The notes beneath the pieces were generated by a model, which did no database searches, was not told where the DNA came from, and was given only the letters and a program-made list of their open reading frames with translations. This document shows positions 27,012 to 38,767 of a stretch of DNA of 64,000 nucleotides, in pieces. Source of the stretch: Alphaproteobacteria bacterium. GTDB taxonomy: Bacteria > Pseudomonadota > Alphaproteobacteria > Ferrovibrionales > Ferrovibrionaceae. Both the position numbers and the translations under genes were made by a program. Within the stretch, counting starts at the first letter, position 1. Each line of letters begins with the position of its first letter. Where the stretch lies: contig JAFKFH010000006.1 of assembly GCA_017307375.1 (NCBI GenBank), positions 434,001 through 498,000 of the forward strand, written 5' to 3'.

Positions 27012-28160
27012 ATGAACCTGCCCGATGCCGCGACGCTCGATGTCGCCGGCCTCGAGCGGGAGGTGGAGCAGCGGACCGACGTCTATTTCAAGCGCACCCG
27101 CGCCGTCGTCCGCTCGCACGGCGACAAGCAGGTGACCTATGCGGTATTCATGCGCCGCCCGGTGATCTTCGCCGCCCGGCTGATGATCGACTGGCTGCAG
27201 ACGATGGCCACCGCGCGCCGCACCGAATTCATCATCGAACCCTGTTTCGAGGAGGGCGACTGGGTCGGCGCCGGCGAGGCGCTGGTCTACATCACCGGTT
27301 CGATGGTCGATCTGTGCGATCTCGAGACGCTCTATCTGCAGAAGCTCGGCCCCGCCTGCGTCGCCGCGTTCAATGCCTACTCGATGTGCTGCGATCTGCC
27401 GAAGGCGCGCTTCCTGGCGATGGATGCCCGCCACTGCGCCGGCGGCGAAATGGCCGAACTGATGGCCTATGCCGCCTCGGTCGGCTCGCGTGCCGCCCGC
27501 CGCGATGTCGGCGCGGTCGGTTTCGTCGGCAATGCGACCGACGCCACGGCGCGCTATTTCGGCAATTCCCGCGGCCTCGGCACCATGCCGCATGCCCTGA
27601 TCGGCTACGCCGGATCGACGCTGCGCGCGGCGGAGATGTATGCCGAAAGCTTCCCCGGCGAGGCGATGACGGTGCTGGTCGACTATTACGGCCAGGAAGT
27701 CACCGATGCGCTGGCGGTCTGCCGCCGGTTCCCCGAACTGGCCGCCCATGGCGGCCTTTCGGTGCGGCTCGATACCCATGGCGGCCGCTATATCGAAGGG
27801 CTCGACCCTGCGGCGTCCTATGCGGTGCTGGAGCGTCACGTGCCGAATGCGATCCGGCAATACCGGACCGAGTCGGAATTGCGCTGGCTGGTCGGCACCG
27901 GCGTCACCGCCGCCGCGATCTGGCACATGCGCGACACACTGGACGAAGCCGGCTTCCCGAAGGTGCAGATCGTCGCGTCCTCGGGCTTTACCCCGGCCAA
28001 GTGCAAGGTGATGGCTTCGGTCAGCGCCCCGATCGACGTGATCGGCACCGGGTCCTACCTGCCGGAACTCTGGACCGAGACCTATGCGACCGCCGACATC
28101 ATCGCCTATGACGGCGTGCCTTCGGTCAAGGTCGGTCGCGAGTTCCTGCTGCGGAAATAG
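27012..28160 (+). CDS. Nicotinate phosphoribosyltransferase-like protein
   Basis: A 382-residue protein of the NAPRT/quinolinate phosphoribosyltransferase fold, starting MNLPDAATLD. Characteristic segments are YFKRTRAVVRSHGDKQVTYA near the start, DARHCAGGEMAELMAYAAS (PRPP-side Arg and His), and RLDTHGGRYIEG and ASSGFTPAKCKVMASV in the barrel half. NAPRT converts nicotinate and PRPP to nicotinate mononucleotide, feeding NAD salvage; nadE encoded 3 kb away completes the route. The archaeal-type sequence is shorter than E. coli PncB. It overlaps the convergent HxlR gene by 35 bases. Confidence 0.82.
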   Translation: MNLPDAATLDVAGLEREVEQRTDVYFKRTRAVVRSHGDKQVTYAVFMRRPVIFAARLMIDWLQTMATARRTEFIIEPCFEEGDWVGAGEALVYITGSMVDLCDLETLYLQKLGPACVAAFNAYSMCCDLPKARFLAMDARHCAGGEMAELMAYAASVGSRAARRDVGAVGFVGNATDATARYFGNSRGLGTMPHALIGYAGSTLRAAEMYAESFPGEAMTVLVDYYGQEVTDALAVCRRFPELAAHGGLSVRLDTHGGRYIEGLDPAASYAVLERHVPNAIRQYRTESELRWLVGTGVTAAAIWHMRDTLDEAGFPKVQIVASSGFTPAKCKVMASVSAPIDVIGTGSYLPELWTETYATADIIAYDGVPSVKVGREFLLRK

Positions 28161-28473
28161 ACCCGGCCCAGCCCTCGGCCCAATCGTTGAGCGGCAACAG
28201 GGCGGCGAGCAGGTCGCCGCCCTGTTGCGTCAGCAGATAACCTTCGCCCGATACGGCGACGATGCCGGCATCGCGCAGTTCGGCGAGCCGCGTGTTCAGC
28301 ACGGTCGGTGAAATATCGCCGCAGGCCGTCTGCAACTGCCGGAAATTCAGCGGTCCGGCCCGCAACTCCCACAACATCCGCAGCGCCCAGCGCCGGCCGA
28401 GCAGGTCTAGCAGCACCATGATCGGCCGTCCGCTGGTCGAGCCGCGCACCTTCGTTCCCGGCCCTACGGCCAT
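28126..28473 (-). CDS. HxlR-family transcriptional regulator
   Basis: A 115-residue winged-helix regulator of the HxlR type: LLGRRWALRMLWELRAGPLNF, ISPTVLNTRLAELRDAGIV and the wing GYLLTQQGGDL are typical. Most HxlR proteins contain a sensing Cys; the only one here is in LQTACGDISP, next to the recognition helix. It is divergent from a carboxymuconolactone-decarboxylase-family gene 66 bases away. The shared gap contains two dyads with the same half-site, the expected operators. Confidence 0.9.
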   Translation of the reverse strand: MAVGPGTKVRGSTSGRPIMVLLDLLGRRWALRMLWELRAGPLNFRQLQTACGDISPTVLNTRLAELRDAGIVAVSGEGYLLTQQGGDLLAALLPLNDWAEGWAGSISAAGTRDRP

Positions 28474-28483
28474 CTTGCCTCCT

Positions 28484-28528
28484 TGCTACTAATTATGTAG
28501 CATCTTTTGCTATTGAAACAGTAGCAAA
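28484..28528. promoter_or_regulatory. Twin palindromic operators between hxlR and the CMD gene
   Basis: Two inverted repeats share the half-site TGCTAC or TTTGCTA. The first is TGCTAC-N7-GTAGCA (28484-28502), the second TTTGCTA-N9-TAGCAAA (28506-28528). They sit back to back in the 66-base divergent gap, and the second abuts the GGGAGG ribosome site of the downstream gene. This is a typical layout for autoregulation and repression by a dimeric HxlR protein. Confidence 0.7.
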
Positions 28529-28539
28529 GGGAGGCCGCC

Positions 28540-29091
28540 ATGGCCACATCGCGTATCGCACCGCTCGATCCGCCTTATGCCGAGGATATCGCCGCGGGCT
28601 TTGCCCGCGTGATGCCGCCAGGCCGCGCGCCGCTGAAGCTGTTCCGGACGCTGGCGCATAATCCCCGCGTTCTTTCGCGATTGTTCGCCGGGGGATTGCT
28701 CGACCGCGGCGCCGTGACGCTGGCGGAGCGCGAGATCGTCATCCTGCGCGCCTGCGCCCGGGCCGGCGGCGAATACGAATGGGGCGTCCATGTCACGTTC
28801 TTTTCCGATCGGGCCGGGCTGAGCCCGAGCTGTGTCGACGCCACCGTGCTCGGGCGGGCGGAGGATCCGGCCTTCGATGCCGACCAGAGGCTGCTGATCC
28901 GCCTGGTCGACAGCCTGCACGATACGGCTGATATCGGCGACGGACTTTGGAACGATCTGTCCGAACGCTGGGAGAAGCCCGCATTGATTGAATTGATCAT
29001 GCTTGCCGGCCAATATCGGATGATCGGCACGCTGTGCCGGGGTCTGCGAGTCGCCCGCGAGCCGGACGCGGCTGTCTTTCCAGAACGGTAG
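28540..29091 (+). CDS. Carboxymuconolactone decarboxylase family protein (AhpD-like)
   Basis: A 183-residue all-helical CMD/AhpD-fold protein. LAEREIVILRACARAGGEYEWGVH is the core region where AhpD has its active site. The usual CxxC is not present: the Cys in LRACARAG is followed by GGEYEW rather than by a second Cys, as in the EYEWxxH sub-group of CMD-like proteins. Such proteins act in quinone, peroxide or aromatic-compound chemistry. HxlR-divergent genes of this kind often respond to electrophiles. The ribosome site is GGGAGG. Confidence 0.85.
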   Translation: MATSRIAPLDPPYAEDIAAGFARVMPPGRAPLKLFRTLAHNPRVLSRLFAGGLLDRGAVTLAEREIVILRACARAGGEYEWGVHVTFFSDRAGLSPSCVDATVLGRAEDPAFDADQRLLIRLVDSLHDTADIGDGLWNDLSERWEKPALIELIMLAGQYRMIGTLCRGLRVAREPDAAVFPER

Positions 29092-29270
29092 CGGGATCTG
29101 GCCAAGGGTATCGTTGTATGGCGCAACAATTTCCCAGGCGATAATTTCCAGTCCTTACGGCGTAAGTCGTAGATCCAAGATAGATTTATCACGTAACACG
29201 ATGTAGAAAGCGGTCACGTTTTTATCGCGGCGTGGCCGCCTTTTTTTCAAAAATCTCTCGCCAAGGGGAC

Positions 29271-31298
29271 ATGTGCATCGTGTCGTTATTTAGCTTTGGT
29301 AAAACGAGTCTTGCCGAAAATGCTCGTGTCGCGGCAATGCTGGCTGCAATTGATCGCGTTCAGGCGGTGATCGAATTCGACCTGAACGGGAATATCCTGA
29401 GTGCCAACGAAAACTTTCTGCGCGCCGTCGGCTATCGGCTGGACGAGGTCAGGGGCAAGCATCACCGGATGTTCTGTGACCCGGATTATGCCGCGAGCGC
29501 CGAGTATCGGCAGTTTTGGGCGCGGCTGGGCCGCGGCGAGGTCTTCTCGGACGAATATCCCCGCATGGCGAAAGGCGGGCGGCGGATCTGGCTGCAGGCA
29601 TCCTATAATCCGGTGCTGGGCGCCGGCGGCCGCCCGGTCAAGGTCGTCAAGTTCGCGACCGACATCACCGCGGCCAAGCAGGCCAGTCTCGATTTCGCCG
29701 GCAAGATGGCCGCGATCGATCGCGTTCAGGCGGTGATCGAGTTCGACCTGCAGGGCAACATCCTGACGGCGAACCAGAATTTCCTCGATACGGTCGGCTA
29801 CAGCCTGGCGGAGGTGCAGGGCCGGCATCACCGCATGTTCTGCGAGCCCGCGGTCGCCGCCTCGGCCGAATATGCCGCGTTCTGGCAGCGCCTGGCCCGG
29901 GGCGAGCATGACGTCGGGCAGTATCGCCGCGTCGCCAGGGATGGCCGCGAGATCTGGCTGCTCGCGTCCTACAATCCGATCCTCGGGGTCGACGGGGCGC
30001 CGGTGAAGATCGTCAAGTTCGCCACCGACATCACCGAGACGCGGGCGCGCAACGCCGAGTTCGAGGGCAAGATCCGGGCGATCGATCGGGTCCAGGCGGT
30101 GATCGAATTCGACCTGGACGGCAATGTGCTGACCGCCAACGACAACTTCATGGCCGTGTTCGGCTATCGGCTTGCCGAGGTGCAGGGCCGGCACCACCGG
30201 ATCTTCTGCGACCCGGCCGAGACGGCGACGACGGAATACCGCCGGTTCTGGGAGCGGTTGCGCAGCGGCCAGCCCGACACCGGCGAGTACCGCCGCCTGG
30301 CCAAGGACGGCAGCGAGGTCTGGCTGCAGGCATCCTACAACCCGATCTTCGACGCCTCCGGTAAGCCGTTCAAGATCGTCAAGTTCGCCACCGACATTTC
30401 CGCCGCCCGGCGCGAGGCGGAGCTGAAGTTCCGCCGCGGCCGGGAGATGGAGGCGCAGATCCAGAATTTCGATCGGATCATGCTGGGGGTGATGGCGACG
30501 CTGGCCCAGGCGGCCGACCGGATGACCGCGGCCGCGGGCGAGATTGCCGCGACATCGACCCAGACCAATGCCGAATGCCGCAACGTCTCGGCGGCGGCCG
30601 GCGAGGCCGATACCAACCTGCAGATCGTCGCCACGGCGTCGGAGGAACTGTCGGCATCGATCGGCGAGATCGCGCGCCAGATCGCAACCTCCTCGGCCAT
30701 GGCTGCCGCGGCGGTCGAGCAGGGCAACGAGGCGGAGGGGCGGATCCGCAAGCTGGACGAGACCGCGCGCTCGATCGGCACCGTCATCGACCTGATCCGG
30801 ACGATCGCCGGTCAGACCAACCTGCTGGCCCTGAACGCCACCATCGAGGCGGCGCGGGCGGGCGAGGCCGGCAAGGGTTTTGCCGTCGTCGCCTCCGAGG
30901 TGAAGAGCCTGGCCACCCAGACTGCCAAGGCCACCGAGGAAATCGGGGCCCTGATCCAGGGGATTCAGCAGTCGGTCGGGGGGGCGGTCGACATCATCTC
31001 GACGATCCGGACCACGATTGCCCGGCTGTCGGACGCATCGGTCGCAGTGGCATCGGCGGTCGAGCAGCAGTCGGCGGCGACGCAGGAAATCGCGGCCAAT
31101 GTCGCCGGCGCCTCGCAGGCGGTATCGACGGTGTCGACGGCATCGATCCAGGTGCTCGATGCGGCCGGGCGTTCGGCCGGGGCCGCCGCCCATGTCGAAA
31201 CCTCGTCGGGCGAGGTCGAGGCGGCGGCCGACAAGCTGCGCCATGAGGTGACCGAGTTCCTCGCCGCAATCAAGCTGACCGGCGACCGCGCCGCCTGA
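29271..31298 (+). CDS. Soluble methyl-accepting chemotaxis protein with three PAS domains
   Basis: The receptor has about 675 residues from the ATG at 29271. A GTG at 29280 (giving [11 protein letters not shown]) is better spaced from AAGGGG and may be the real start. Three nearly identical 122-residue PAS-PAC modules start at 29349, 29715 and 30081, exactly 366 bases apart, each opening [14 protein letters not shown]-terminal MCP signalling domain follows, with the tip [22 protein letters not shown] in two pieces of no more than 20 residues. No membrane helix is present, so it is cytoplasmic. PAS domains of this type may bind haem, flavin or small ligands to steer CheA. Confidence 0.93.
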   Translation: MCIVSLFSFGKTSLAENARVAAMLAAIDRVQAVIEFDLNGNILSANENFLRAVGYRLDEVRGKHHRMFCDPDYAASAEYRQFWARLGRGEVFSDEYPRMAKGGRRIWLQASYNPVLGAGGRPVKVVKFATDITAAKQASLDFAGKMAAIDRVQAVIEFDLQGNILTANQNFLDTVGYSLAEVQGRHHRMFCEPAVAASAEYAAFWQRLARGEHDVGQYRRVARDGREIWLLASYNPILGVDGAPVKIVKFATDITETRARNAEFEGKIRAIDRVQAVIEFDLDGNVLTANDNFMAVFGYRLAEVQGRHHRIFCDPAETATTEYRRFWERLRSGQPDTGEYRRLAKDGSEVWLQASYNPIFDASGKPFKIVKFATDISAARREAELKFRRGREMEAQIQNFDRIMLGVMATLAQAADRMTAAAGEIAATSTQTNAECRNVSAAAGEADTNLQIVATASEELSASIGEIARQIATSSAMAAAAVEQGNEAEGRIRKLDETARSIGTVIDLIRTIAGQTNLLALNATIEAARAGEAGKGFAVVASEVKSLATQTAKATEEIGALIQGIQQSVGGAVDIISTIRTTIARLSDASVAVASAVEQQSAATQEIAANVAGASQAVSTVSTASIQVLDAAGRSAGAAAHVETSSGEVEAAADKLRHEVTEFLAAIKLTGDRAA

Positions 31299-31310
31299 CC
31301 AAGCCTTGCC

Positions 31311-31341
31311 TTCGTTCATGCTGCGGTGCAGCATGAACGAA
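31311..31341. repeat. Perfect 14-bp palindrome (3-base loop)
   Basis: TTCGTTCATGCTGC (31311-31324) and its exact reverse complement (31328-31341) are separated by GGT, 13 bases after the chemoreceptor stop and 60 bases before nadE. There is no T run on either side, so it is not a standard intrinsic terminator. It may be a transcript-end hairpin or a regulator-binding palindrome. Confidence 0.8.
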
Positions 31342-31400
31342 ATTGGCCGGTCGGGGTTGCGGTACTGGCATTTGCCGGAACCCTCGGTTAAGGAATCGGC

Positions 31401-33065
31401 ATGGTCGATACCCTCAAGATTGCCCTGGCCCAGCTCAATCCGACGATGGGCGACGTTGCCGGCAACACCGCCCTGGTCCGGGCCGCCCGGGCCGAGGCCG
31501 CCGCCGGTGGCGCCGATCTCGTGCTCTGCACCGAACTGGTCATCTGCGGTTATCCGCCCGAGGATCTGGTGCTGCGTCCTGCCTTGCAGAAGGCCTGCCG
31601 GGCGGCGATCGAGGAACTGGCGGCCGAGACGGCCGACGGCGGCCCCGCGCTGCTCGTGACCGGCCCCTGGGTCGAGGAGGGCAGGCTGCATAACGCCGTG
31701 CTGCTGCTGGCCGACGGGGCGATCCAGGCCAAACGTTACAAGGTCGACCTGCCGAACTACGGCGTGTTCGACGAGAAGCGGGTGTTCGCGCCCGGGCCGA
31801 TGCCCGGCCCGATCGTGTTCAAGGGCGTGCGGCTCGGCGTGCCGATCTGCGAGGATATCTGGACGCCCGACGTCGTCGAATGCCTGGCCGAAACCGGCGC
31901 CGAAATCCTGCTGGTGCCGAACGGCTCGCCCTACGAGGACGACAAGCTCGACACCCGGCTGAACCTGGCCGTTGCCAGGGTCAAGGAAAGCGGCCTGCCG
32001 CTCGCCTATGTCAATCAGGTCGGCGGGCAGGACGAACTGGTGTTCGACGGCGCCTCGTTCGTGCTGAATGCCGATTGCAGCCTTGCGGTGCAACTGGCGC
32101 CGTTCCAGTCGAAGGTGGTCGTCACCGAATGGAACCGGCAGGGCGATGGCTGGCGCTGCGCCACCGCCGAACGCGTCGCGCCGCCCGGCCGGCTGGCCCA
32201 GATCTACGGTGCAATGCAGCTTGGCCTGCGCGACTACGTCGAAAAGAACCGCTTTCCCGGCGTCGTGCTCGGCCTGTCCGGCGGCATCGATTCCGCGTTG
32301 TCGGCGGCGGTCGCGGTCGATGCCCTCGGCCCCGACCGGGTCTGGTGCGTCATGCTGCCGTCGCGCTTCACCGGCGACGAGAGCCTCGGCGATGCCGGGG
32401 AATGCGCTGATCTCCTGGGAATCCGCCTCGATACCATCGGCATCGAACCGGCCTTCGAAGCCTTTTCCGGCATGCTGGCCCAGGCTTTTGCCGGGCGGAA
32501 GGCCGACATCACCGAGGAAAATCTGCAGAGCCGCACGCGTGGCGTGACGCTGATGGCCCTGTCGAACAAGTTCGGGCACATGGTGCTGACCACCGGCAAC
32601 AAGTCGGAAATGTCGGTCGGCTACGCGACCCTCTACGGCGACATGTGCGGCGGCTATTCCGTGCTGAAGGATGTCTACAAGACCGCGGTCTACGACCTGT
32701 CGCGCTGGCGCAACGCCAACAAGCCGGCCGGCGCGCTGGGGCCCGACGGTCCGGTGATGCCGGAGAACGTGCTGGTGCGCGCGCCCACCGCCGAATTGCG
32801 CGAGAACCAGACCGACCAGGACAGCCTGCCGCCCTACGACCAGCTCGATGCGATCCTCGAGGCGCTGGTCGAAGAGGAAAAGTCGGTCGACGAAATCGTC
32901 GCCTCGGGCCAGCCGCGCGAGGTCGTGACCCGCGTGCTGCACCTGCTGACCCTGGCCGAATACAAGCGCCGGCAATCGCCCCCGGGGGTCAAGATCACCC
33001 GCCGCAATTTCGGCCGCGACCGGCGCTATCCGATCACCAACCGCTTCCGCGACCATTACAAGTAG
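31401..33065 (+). CDS. nadE: Glutamine-dependent NAD+ synthetase
   Basis: A 554-residue two-domain enzyme. The N-terminal nitrilase-like glutaminase has the catalytic triad Glu ([12 protein letters not shown]), Lys ([12 protein letters not shown]) and Cys (VPICEDIW). The C-terminal synthetase domain has the ATP-pyrophosphatase loop LSGGIDSAL and the NAD-site stretch [18 protein letters not shown]. It amidates nicotinate adenine dinucleotide to NAD+ using glutamine, the last step of NAD synthesis. gltX begins 4 bases after its stop, suggesting an operon. Confidence 0.96.
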   Translation: MVDTLKIALAQLNPTMGDVAGNTALVRAARAEAAAGGADLVLCTELVICGYPPEDLVLRPALQKACRAAIEELAAETADGGPALLVTGPWVEEGRLHNAVLLLADGAIQAKRYKVDLPNYGVFDEKRVFAPGPMPGPIVFKGVRLGVPICEDIWTPDVVECLAETGAEILLVPNGSPYEDDKLDTRLNLAVARVKESGLPLAYVNQVGGQDELVFDGASFVLNADCSLAVQLAPFQSKVVVTEWNRQGDGWRCATAERVAPPGRLAQIYGAMQLGLRDYVEKNRFPGVVLGLSGGIDSALSAAVAVDALGPDRVWCVMLPSRFTGDESLGDAGECADLLGIRLDTIGIEPAFEAFSGMLAQAFAGRKADITEENLQSRTRGVTLMALSNKFGHMVLTTGNKSEMSVGYATLYGDMCGGYSVLKDVYKTAVYDLSRWRNANKPAGALGPDGPVMPENVLVRAPTAELRENQTDQDSLPPYDQLDAILEALVEEEKSVDEIVASGQPREVVTRVLHLLTLAEYKRRQSPPGVKITRRNFGRDRRYPITNRFRDHYK

Positions 33066-33069
33066 ACCG

Positions 33070-34401
33070 ATGACCGTCCACGTCCGCTTCGCGCCCAGCC
33101 CGACCGGCCGGCTGCATGTCGGCAATGCCCGCGCGGCGGTGCTGAACTGGCTGTTCGCCCGCCGCCACGGCGGCCGCTTCCTGTTCCGCCTCGACGACAC
33201 CGACACCGAGCGCTCGACCGGGGAATTCGCGCAGGCCATCGCCGAAGACCTGCGCTGGCTCGGCCTCGACTGGGACGGCCATTTCCGGCAGAGCGACCGG
33301 CTGGACGTCTATCACGCCGCCGCCGAACGGCTGAAGGCATCCGGCCGCCTCTACCCCTGCTACGAAACGCCCGAGGAGCTGGAACTGCGCCGCAAGCTGC
33401 AGCTCGCCCGCCGGCTGCCGCCGGTCTACGATCGCGCGGCGCTGAAGCTGAGCGACGACGACCGGGCGAAACTAGAGGCCGAGGGCCGCAAGCCGCATTG
33501 GCGCTTCAAGCTCGACCAGACCGCGGTGCATTGGCATGACCTGATCCGGGGCGAGGTCACGGTCGATGCCGCCTCGCTGTCGGATCCGGTGCTGCTGCGG
33601 GCGGACGGGCGCGTGCTCTACACCATGTCCTCGGTGGTCGACGATGGCGACACCGCGATCACCCATGTGATCCGCGGCGAGGATCACGTCACCAATACCG
33701 GCGTGCAGATCCAGCTGTTCCAGGCGCTGGGCCGTCCGGTGCCGCAGTTTGCGCATTTCTCGCTGTTCACCGACGCCGCCGGGGCCGGGCTGTCCAAGCG
33801 TCTGGGGGCGCTGTCGCTGGCCGAGATGCGCGCGGACGGCATCGAGCCGATGGCGCTGAACGCGTTCCTCGCCCGGCTCGGCTCGGCCGATCCGATCGAG
33901 CTTTGCCACAGCCTCGCCGAGCTGGTCCCGGGTTTCGATCTCGGCCGCTTCGGCAAGGCGCCGGCCCATTTCGACCCCGCCGAACTCGAGCACCTGAACG
34001 CCCGCCTGGTGCATCACCTGCGGTTCGACGAGGTGGCGGGCCGCCTGCCTGACGGGGCCGACGAAGCCTTCTGGCTGGCAGTGCGCGGCAATCTCGCCCA
34101 TGTGCGCGAGGCGGCCGAGTGGTGGCAGGTGGTGGCCGGGCCGGTCGCGCCGCTGGTCGACGGCGAGGCCGAGTATCTCGCCGCCGCATCGGCCGTGCTG
34201 CCGCCGGGGCCGTGGGACGGCGAAACCTGGAAGGCCTGGACCGAGGCGGTGAAAGCCGCCACGGGGCGCAAGGGCAAGGGCCTGTTCCTGCCGCTGCGCC
34301 GGGCGCTGACGGCCCGCGACCATGGACCCGAGATGAAAGATTTGCTACCTCTGATCGGCGAAAGCCGCGCCCGGGCGCGGCTGCGAGGCGAAAAAGCCTG
34401 A
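33070..34401 (+). CDS. gltX: Glutamyl-tRNA synthetase
   Basis: A 443-residue class I aminoacyl-tRNA synthetase. The HIGH motif is [14 protein letters not shown], followed by [11 protein letters not shown]. The second signature is degenerate: GLSKRLGAL stands in for KMSKS/KLSKR. The length and sequence match the shorter alphaproteobacterial GltX, often one of two copies, and in these bacteria such enzymes may charge tRNA-Glu or mischarge tRNA-Gln for the amidotransferase route. The second copy is not in this window. It lies 4 bases after nadE. Confidence 0.94.
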   Translation: MTVHVRFAPSPTGRLHVGNARAAVLNWLFARRHGGRFLFRLDDTDTERSTGEFAQAIAEDLRWLGLDWDGHFRQSDRLDVYHAAAERLKASGRLYPCYETPEELELRRKLQLARRLPPVYDRAALKLSDDDRAKLEAEGRKPHWRFKLDQTAVHWHDLIRGEVTVDAASLSDPVLLRADGRVLYTMSSVVDDGDTAITHVIRGEDHVTNTGVQIQLFQALGRPVPQFAHFSLFTDAAGAGLSKRLGALSLAEMRADGIEPMALNAFLARLGSADPIELCHSLAELVPGFDLGRFGKAPAHFDPAELEHLNARLVHHLRFDEVAGRLPDGADEAFWLAVRGNLAHVREAAEWWQVVAGPVAPLVDGEAEYLAAASAVLPPGPWDGETWKAWTEAVKAATGRKGKGLFLPLRRALTARDHGPEMKDLLPLIGESRARARLRGEKA

Positions 34402-34425
34402 CATTCTATTGACTTAGGTGGGACC

Positions 34426-35742
34426 GTGGCGCTGCGGCTGTACAACACTCTGACGCGCGAAAAGGAGATATTCGCGCCCCTCGATCCGTCCCACGTCCGG
34501 ATGTATGTCTGTGGCCCGACCGTCTACGACTATGCCCATGTCGGCAATGCCCGCCCGGTCATCGTCTTCGACGCGCTGGTCCGCTGGCTGCGCCGCGGCT
34601 ATCCCAAGGTCACCTATGTCCGCAACATCACCGATGTGGAGGACAAGATCAATGCGCGCGCCAGGGAACTGAACATCCCGATCCGCGAACTGACCGAGCG
34701 GACGGCGCAGATCTATTTCGAGGACGTCCGGGCGCTCGGCTGCGTCGATCCCGACGTCCAGCCGCGTGTCACCGACCACATGCCCCAGATCGTGGCGATG
34801 ATCGCCGGGCTGATCGCGCTGGGTCATGCCTACGAGGCCGAGGGGCATGTCCTGTTCGACGTGCCGTCGATGAAGGATTACGGACGGCTGTCGCGGCGCG
34901 ACCGCGACGACATGATCGCCGGCGCCCGGGTCGAGGTCGCCCCCTACAAGAAGGATCCGGCCGATTTCGTGCTGTGGAAGCCGTCCGACGCCGATACCCC
35001 GGGCTGGGACAGTCCCTGGGGCCGCGGCCGGCCGGGCTGGCACATCGAATGCTCGGCGATGGCCAAGGCCCATCTGGGCGTCACCTTCGACATTCACGGC
35101 GGTGGGCTGGACCTGATCTTCCCGCACCACGAGAACGAGATCGCCCAGTCGGTCTGCGCCAACCAGGCGCCGTTCGTGCGGACCTGGATGCATAACGGCT
35201 TCGTCACCGTGAACGGCGAGAAGATGTCGAAGTCGCTCGGCAACTTCCTGACCATCCGCGACGCGCTGGCCCAGCATCCCGGCGAGGCGATCCGGCTGGC
35301 GACGCTCAAGTCCCATTACCGCCAGCCGTTCGACTGGACCGACCAGGCGATGCGCGAGGCCCGCGCCAATCTCGACGGCTGGTACCGTCAGCTCGACGGC
35401 GTCGCCGCCGGCACGCTGCCGGATGCCTTCGTCGAGGCGATGGACGACGATCTCAACACGCCCAGGGCTTTCGCCGTGATGCAGACGCTCGCGGCGCCGG
35501 CCTTGCGCGCCTGCCTCGACGTGCTCGGGTTCTGCCAGCGCGACGCCGCGGCCTGGTTCCAGGCCGGCGGCCCCGGCGGTCTCGACGAAACCGCCATCGA
35601 GGCTGAGATCGAGCGGCGCAAGGCGGCCAAGCAGGCGAAGGATTTTGCCCTGGCCGACCGCATCCGCGCCGAACTGGCCGAACAGGGCGTCGTCCTGGAA
35701 GACAAGCCGGGTGGTGTTACCGTATGGCGCCGGGGCGCCTGA
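34426..35742 (+). CDS. cysS: Cysteinyl-tRNA synthetase
   Basis: The 438-residue enzyme starts with GTG at 34426. It has the zinc-site start [19 protein letters not shown] (Cys plus the HIGH variant HVGN), the zinc ligands in [21 protein letters not shown], and an intact KMSKSLGNF. It is slightly shorter than the roughly 460 residues of E. coli CysS, mostly in the C-terminal tail. It charges tRNA-Cys in the cytoplasm. It sits between gltX and cimA, 24 bases after gltX, in the same orientation. Confidence 0.95.
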   Translation: MALRLYNTLTREKEIFAPLDPSHVRMYVCGPTVYDYAHVGNARPVIVFDALVRWLRRGYPKVTYVRNITDVEDKINARARELNIPIRELTERTAQIYFEDVRALGCVDPDVQPRVTDHMPQIVAMIAGLIALGHAYEAEGHVLFDVPSMKDYGRLSRRDRDDMIAGARVEVAPYKKDPADFVLWKPSDADTPGWDSPWGRGRPGWHIECSAMAKAHLGVTFDIHGGGLDLIFPHHENEIAQSVCANQAPFVRTWMHNGFVTVNGEKMSKSLGNFLTIRDALAQHPGEAIRLATLKSHYRQPFDWTDQAMREARANLDGWYRQLDGVAAGTLPDAFVEAMDDDLNTPRAFAVMQTLAAPALRACLDVLGFCQRDAAAWFQAGGPGGLDETAIEAEIERRKAAKQAKDFALADRIRAELAEQGVVLEDKPGGVTVWRRGA

Positions 35743-35756
35743 AGGATCCGAGGGCG

Positions 35757-37370
<1,614 letters not shown>

Positions 37371-37371
37371 C

Positions 37372-38193
37372 ATGGCCGGCACGATCCGCGACCGCACGCC
37401 GCCGGCCGAACTGCCCGCAACGCCGGGTCCCGTCGTCATCCTGGTCCGCCCGCAGCTGGGCGAGAACATCGGCACCGCCGCGCGGGCCATGCTTAACTGC
37501 GCGATCAGCGAGATGCGGCTGGTCAGCCCGCGCGACGGCTGGCCGTCGGAACGCGCCTATTCGGCCTCCAGCCGTGCCGACAAGGTGCTGGACGGGGTCA
37601 AGCTCTACGACTCGGTCACCGATGCCATCGCCGATCTGAACTACGTCTATGCGACGGCGGCCCGCCCGCGCGACCTGATCAAGCCGGTGGCGACGCCGCG
37701 CCACGCGGCGGCCGAGATCCGCGAGCGGATGGGGCGGGGTGACCGGGTCGGCATCCTGTTCGGACCCGAGCGCACGGGGCTGGAGAACGACGACTTGGTC
37801 CTGGCCGACCAGATCATCACCGTGCCGCTGAACCCGGTCTACGACTCGCTGAACCTCGCCCAGGCCGTGCTGCTGGTCGGCTACGAATGGTACCTGGCTG
37901 GCGATGCGACGCCGGCGCAGCGCCTCGATCTCGGCGATGTCAGGGTCGCGACCAAGGCCGAGCATGCGGGGTTCCTGCAGCATCTGGAAGCCGAACTCGA
38001 AGCGTCCGGCTTCTTTGCCAACATCCCGGAGAAGCAGCCCGGAATCATGATGAACATCAAGACGATGTTCGAGCGGGCTGGCATGACCGATCAGGAAGTC
38101 CGGACCATGCGCGGCGTGGTCCGCGCGCTGGCCCTGGGCCGGCCCAACCGGCGCCGCAGCGAGAAGAAGCGCGGCCAGATCGGCGAGCCCTGA
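37372..38193 (+). CDS. trmJ: tRNA (cytidine/uridine-2'-O-)-methyltransferase, TrmJ-like
   Basis: A 273-residue SPOUT-class methyltransferase. The knot motifs are VILVRPQLGENIGTAARAM, GILFGPERTGLENDDL and VPLNPVYDSLNLAQAV. TrmJ methylates the 2'-hydroxyl of the ribose at position 32 in the anticodon loop. The C-terminal tail, ending RRSEKKRGQIG, is basic and likely binds RNA. Only one base separates it from cimA, so it is co-transcribed with the tRNA-synthetase and cimA genes. Confidence 0.9.
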   Translation: MAGTIRDRTPPAELPATPGPVVILVRPQLGENIGTAARAMLNCAISEMRLVSPRDGWPSERAYSASSRADKVLDGVKLYDSVTDAIADLNYVYATAARPRDLIKPVATPRHAAAEIRERMGRGDRVGILFGPERTGLENDDLVLADQIITVPLNPVYDSLNLAQAVLLVGYEWYLAGDATPAQRLDLGDVRVATKAEHAGFLQHLEAELEASGFFANIPEKQPGIMMNIKTMFERAGMTDQEVRTMRGVVRALALGRPNRRRSEKKRGQIGEP

Positions 38194-38206
38194 TCGACCT
38201 CGGCAG

Positions 38207-38767
38207 CTATTTGACCGCTTCCAGGTTCAGGCTCATGAGCATCCCGTTGTCCTTGGCGAGATGCGGCAGATAAGCTTGGCTGTAGTCGTCGATGTCGGCA
38301 TGAGATGTGGTACGCCAATCCCAACGCCTTACATCGGCGAAGCCGACATCCAGGAGGGCGCGGGTCAGGAAGTCTTCGTCGAAAATCATCTTGTGGTAGT
38401 CGTAGGCGTCGCGTTGCCCACCACAGATAAGACCGATCAGGCCGCTCAAGCCGTCTTCCAGTCCGCGCTCGTAGTAGAGCCTCGCGCAGGCCGCGAAGTC
38501 AGGTACTGCCAACCGCAGAATGCCGCCTGGCTTGAGAACGCGATGCCATTCGCCCAGCACATTCCTGAACTCGGTCCGGCCGAAATGTTCCAGCACGTGA
38601 CTGGCGTAGATCAGTTCGGCCGTATCGGTGTCGAGCCATTCGAGATTCTCGACGCAGCCGACATGGTCGATGTGGGGGAGGTCTTGAAGGTCGACATGGT
38701 AAAACCCGGGAATGTGGCGTTTGCCGCAGCCCAGATGCAAGAGCAGCGGCGTCGGTAGGTTTCTCAT
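38207..38767 (-). CDS. Class I SAM-dependent methyltransferase
   Basis: A 186-residue Rossmann methyltransferase starting MRNLPTPLLLHLGCGKRH, where LHLGCGK is motif I. ASHVLEHFGRTEF and WHRVLKPGGILRLAVPDF are the next blocks, as in small methyltransferases linked to glycan synthesis. The start overlaps the stop of the acyltransferase by 4 bases (ATGA). It ends 13 bases from the convergent trmJ. With its two operon partners it probably decorates a sugar or glycan; the acceptor is not known. Confidence 0.88.
   Translation of the reverse strand: MRNLPTPLLLHLGCGKRHIPGFYHVDLQDLPHIDHVGCVENLEWLDTDTAELIYASHVLEHFGRTEFRNVLGEWHRVLKPGGILRLAVPDFAACARLYYERGLEDGLSGLIGLICGGQRDAYDYHKMIFDEDFLTRALLDVGFADVRRWDWRTTSHADIDDYSQAYLPHLAKDNGMLMSLNLEAVK

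Noticed and set aside
29286-33239. A 1317-codon frame on the minus strand opposite the chemoreceptor and nadE
   Set aside because: It is antisense to two well-supported genes, lacks motifs and has the Arg/Gly/Asp-rich composition typical of shadow frames in GC-rich DNA.
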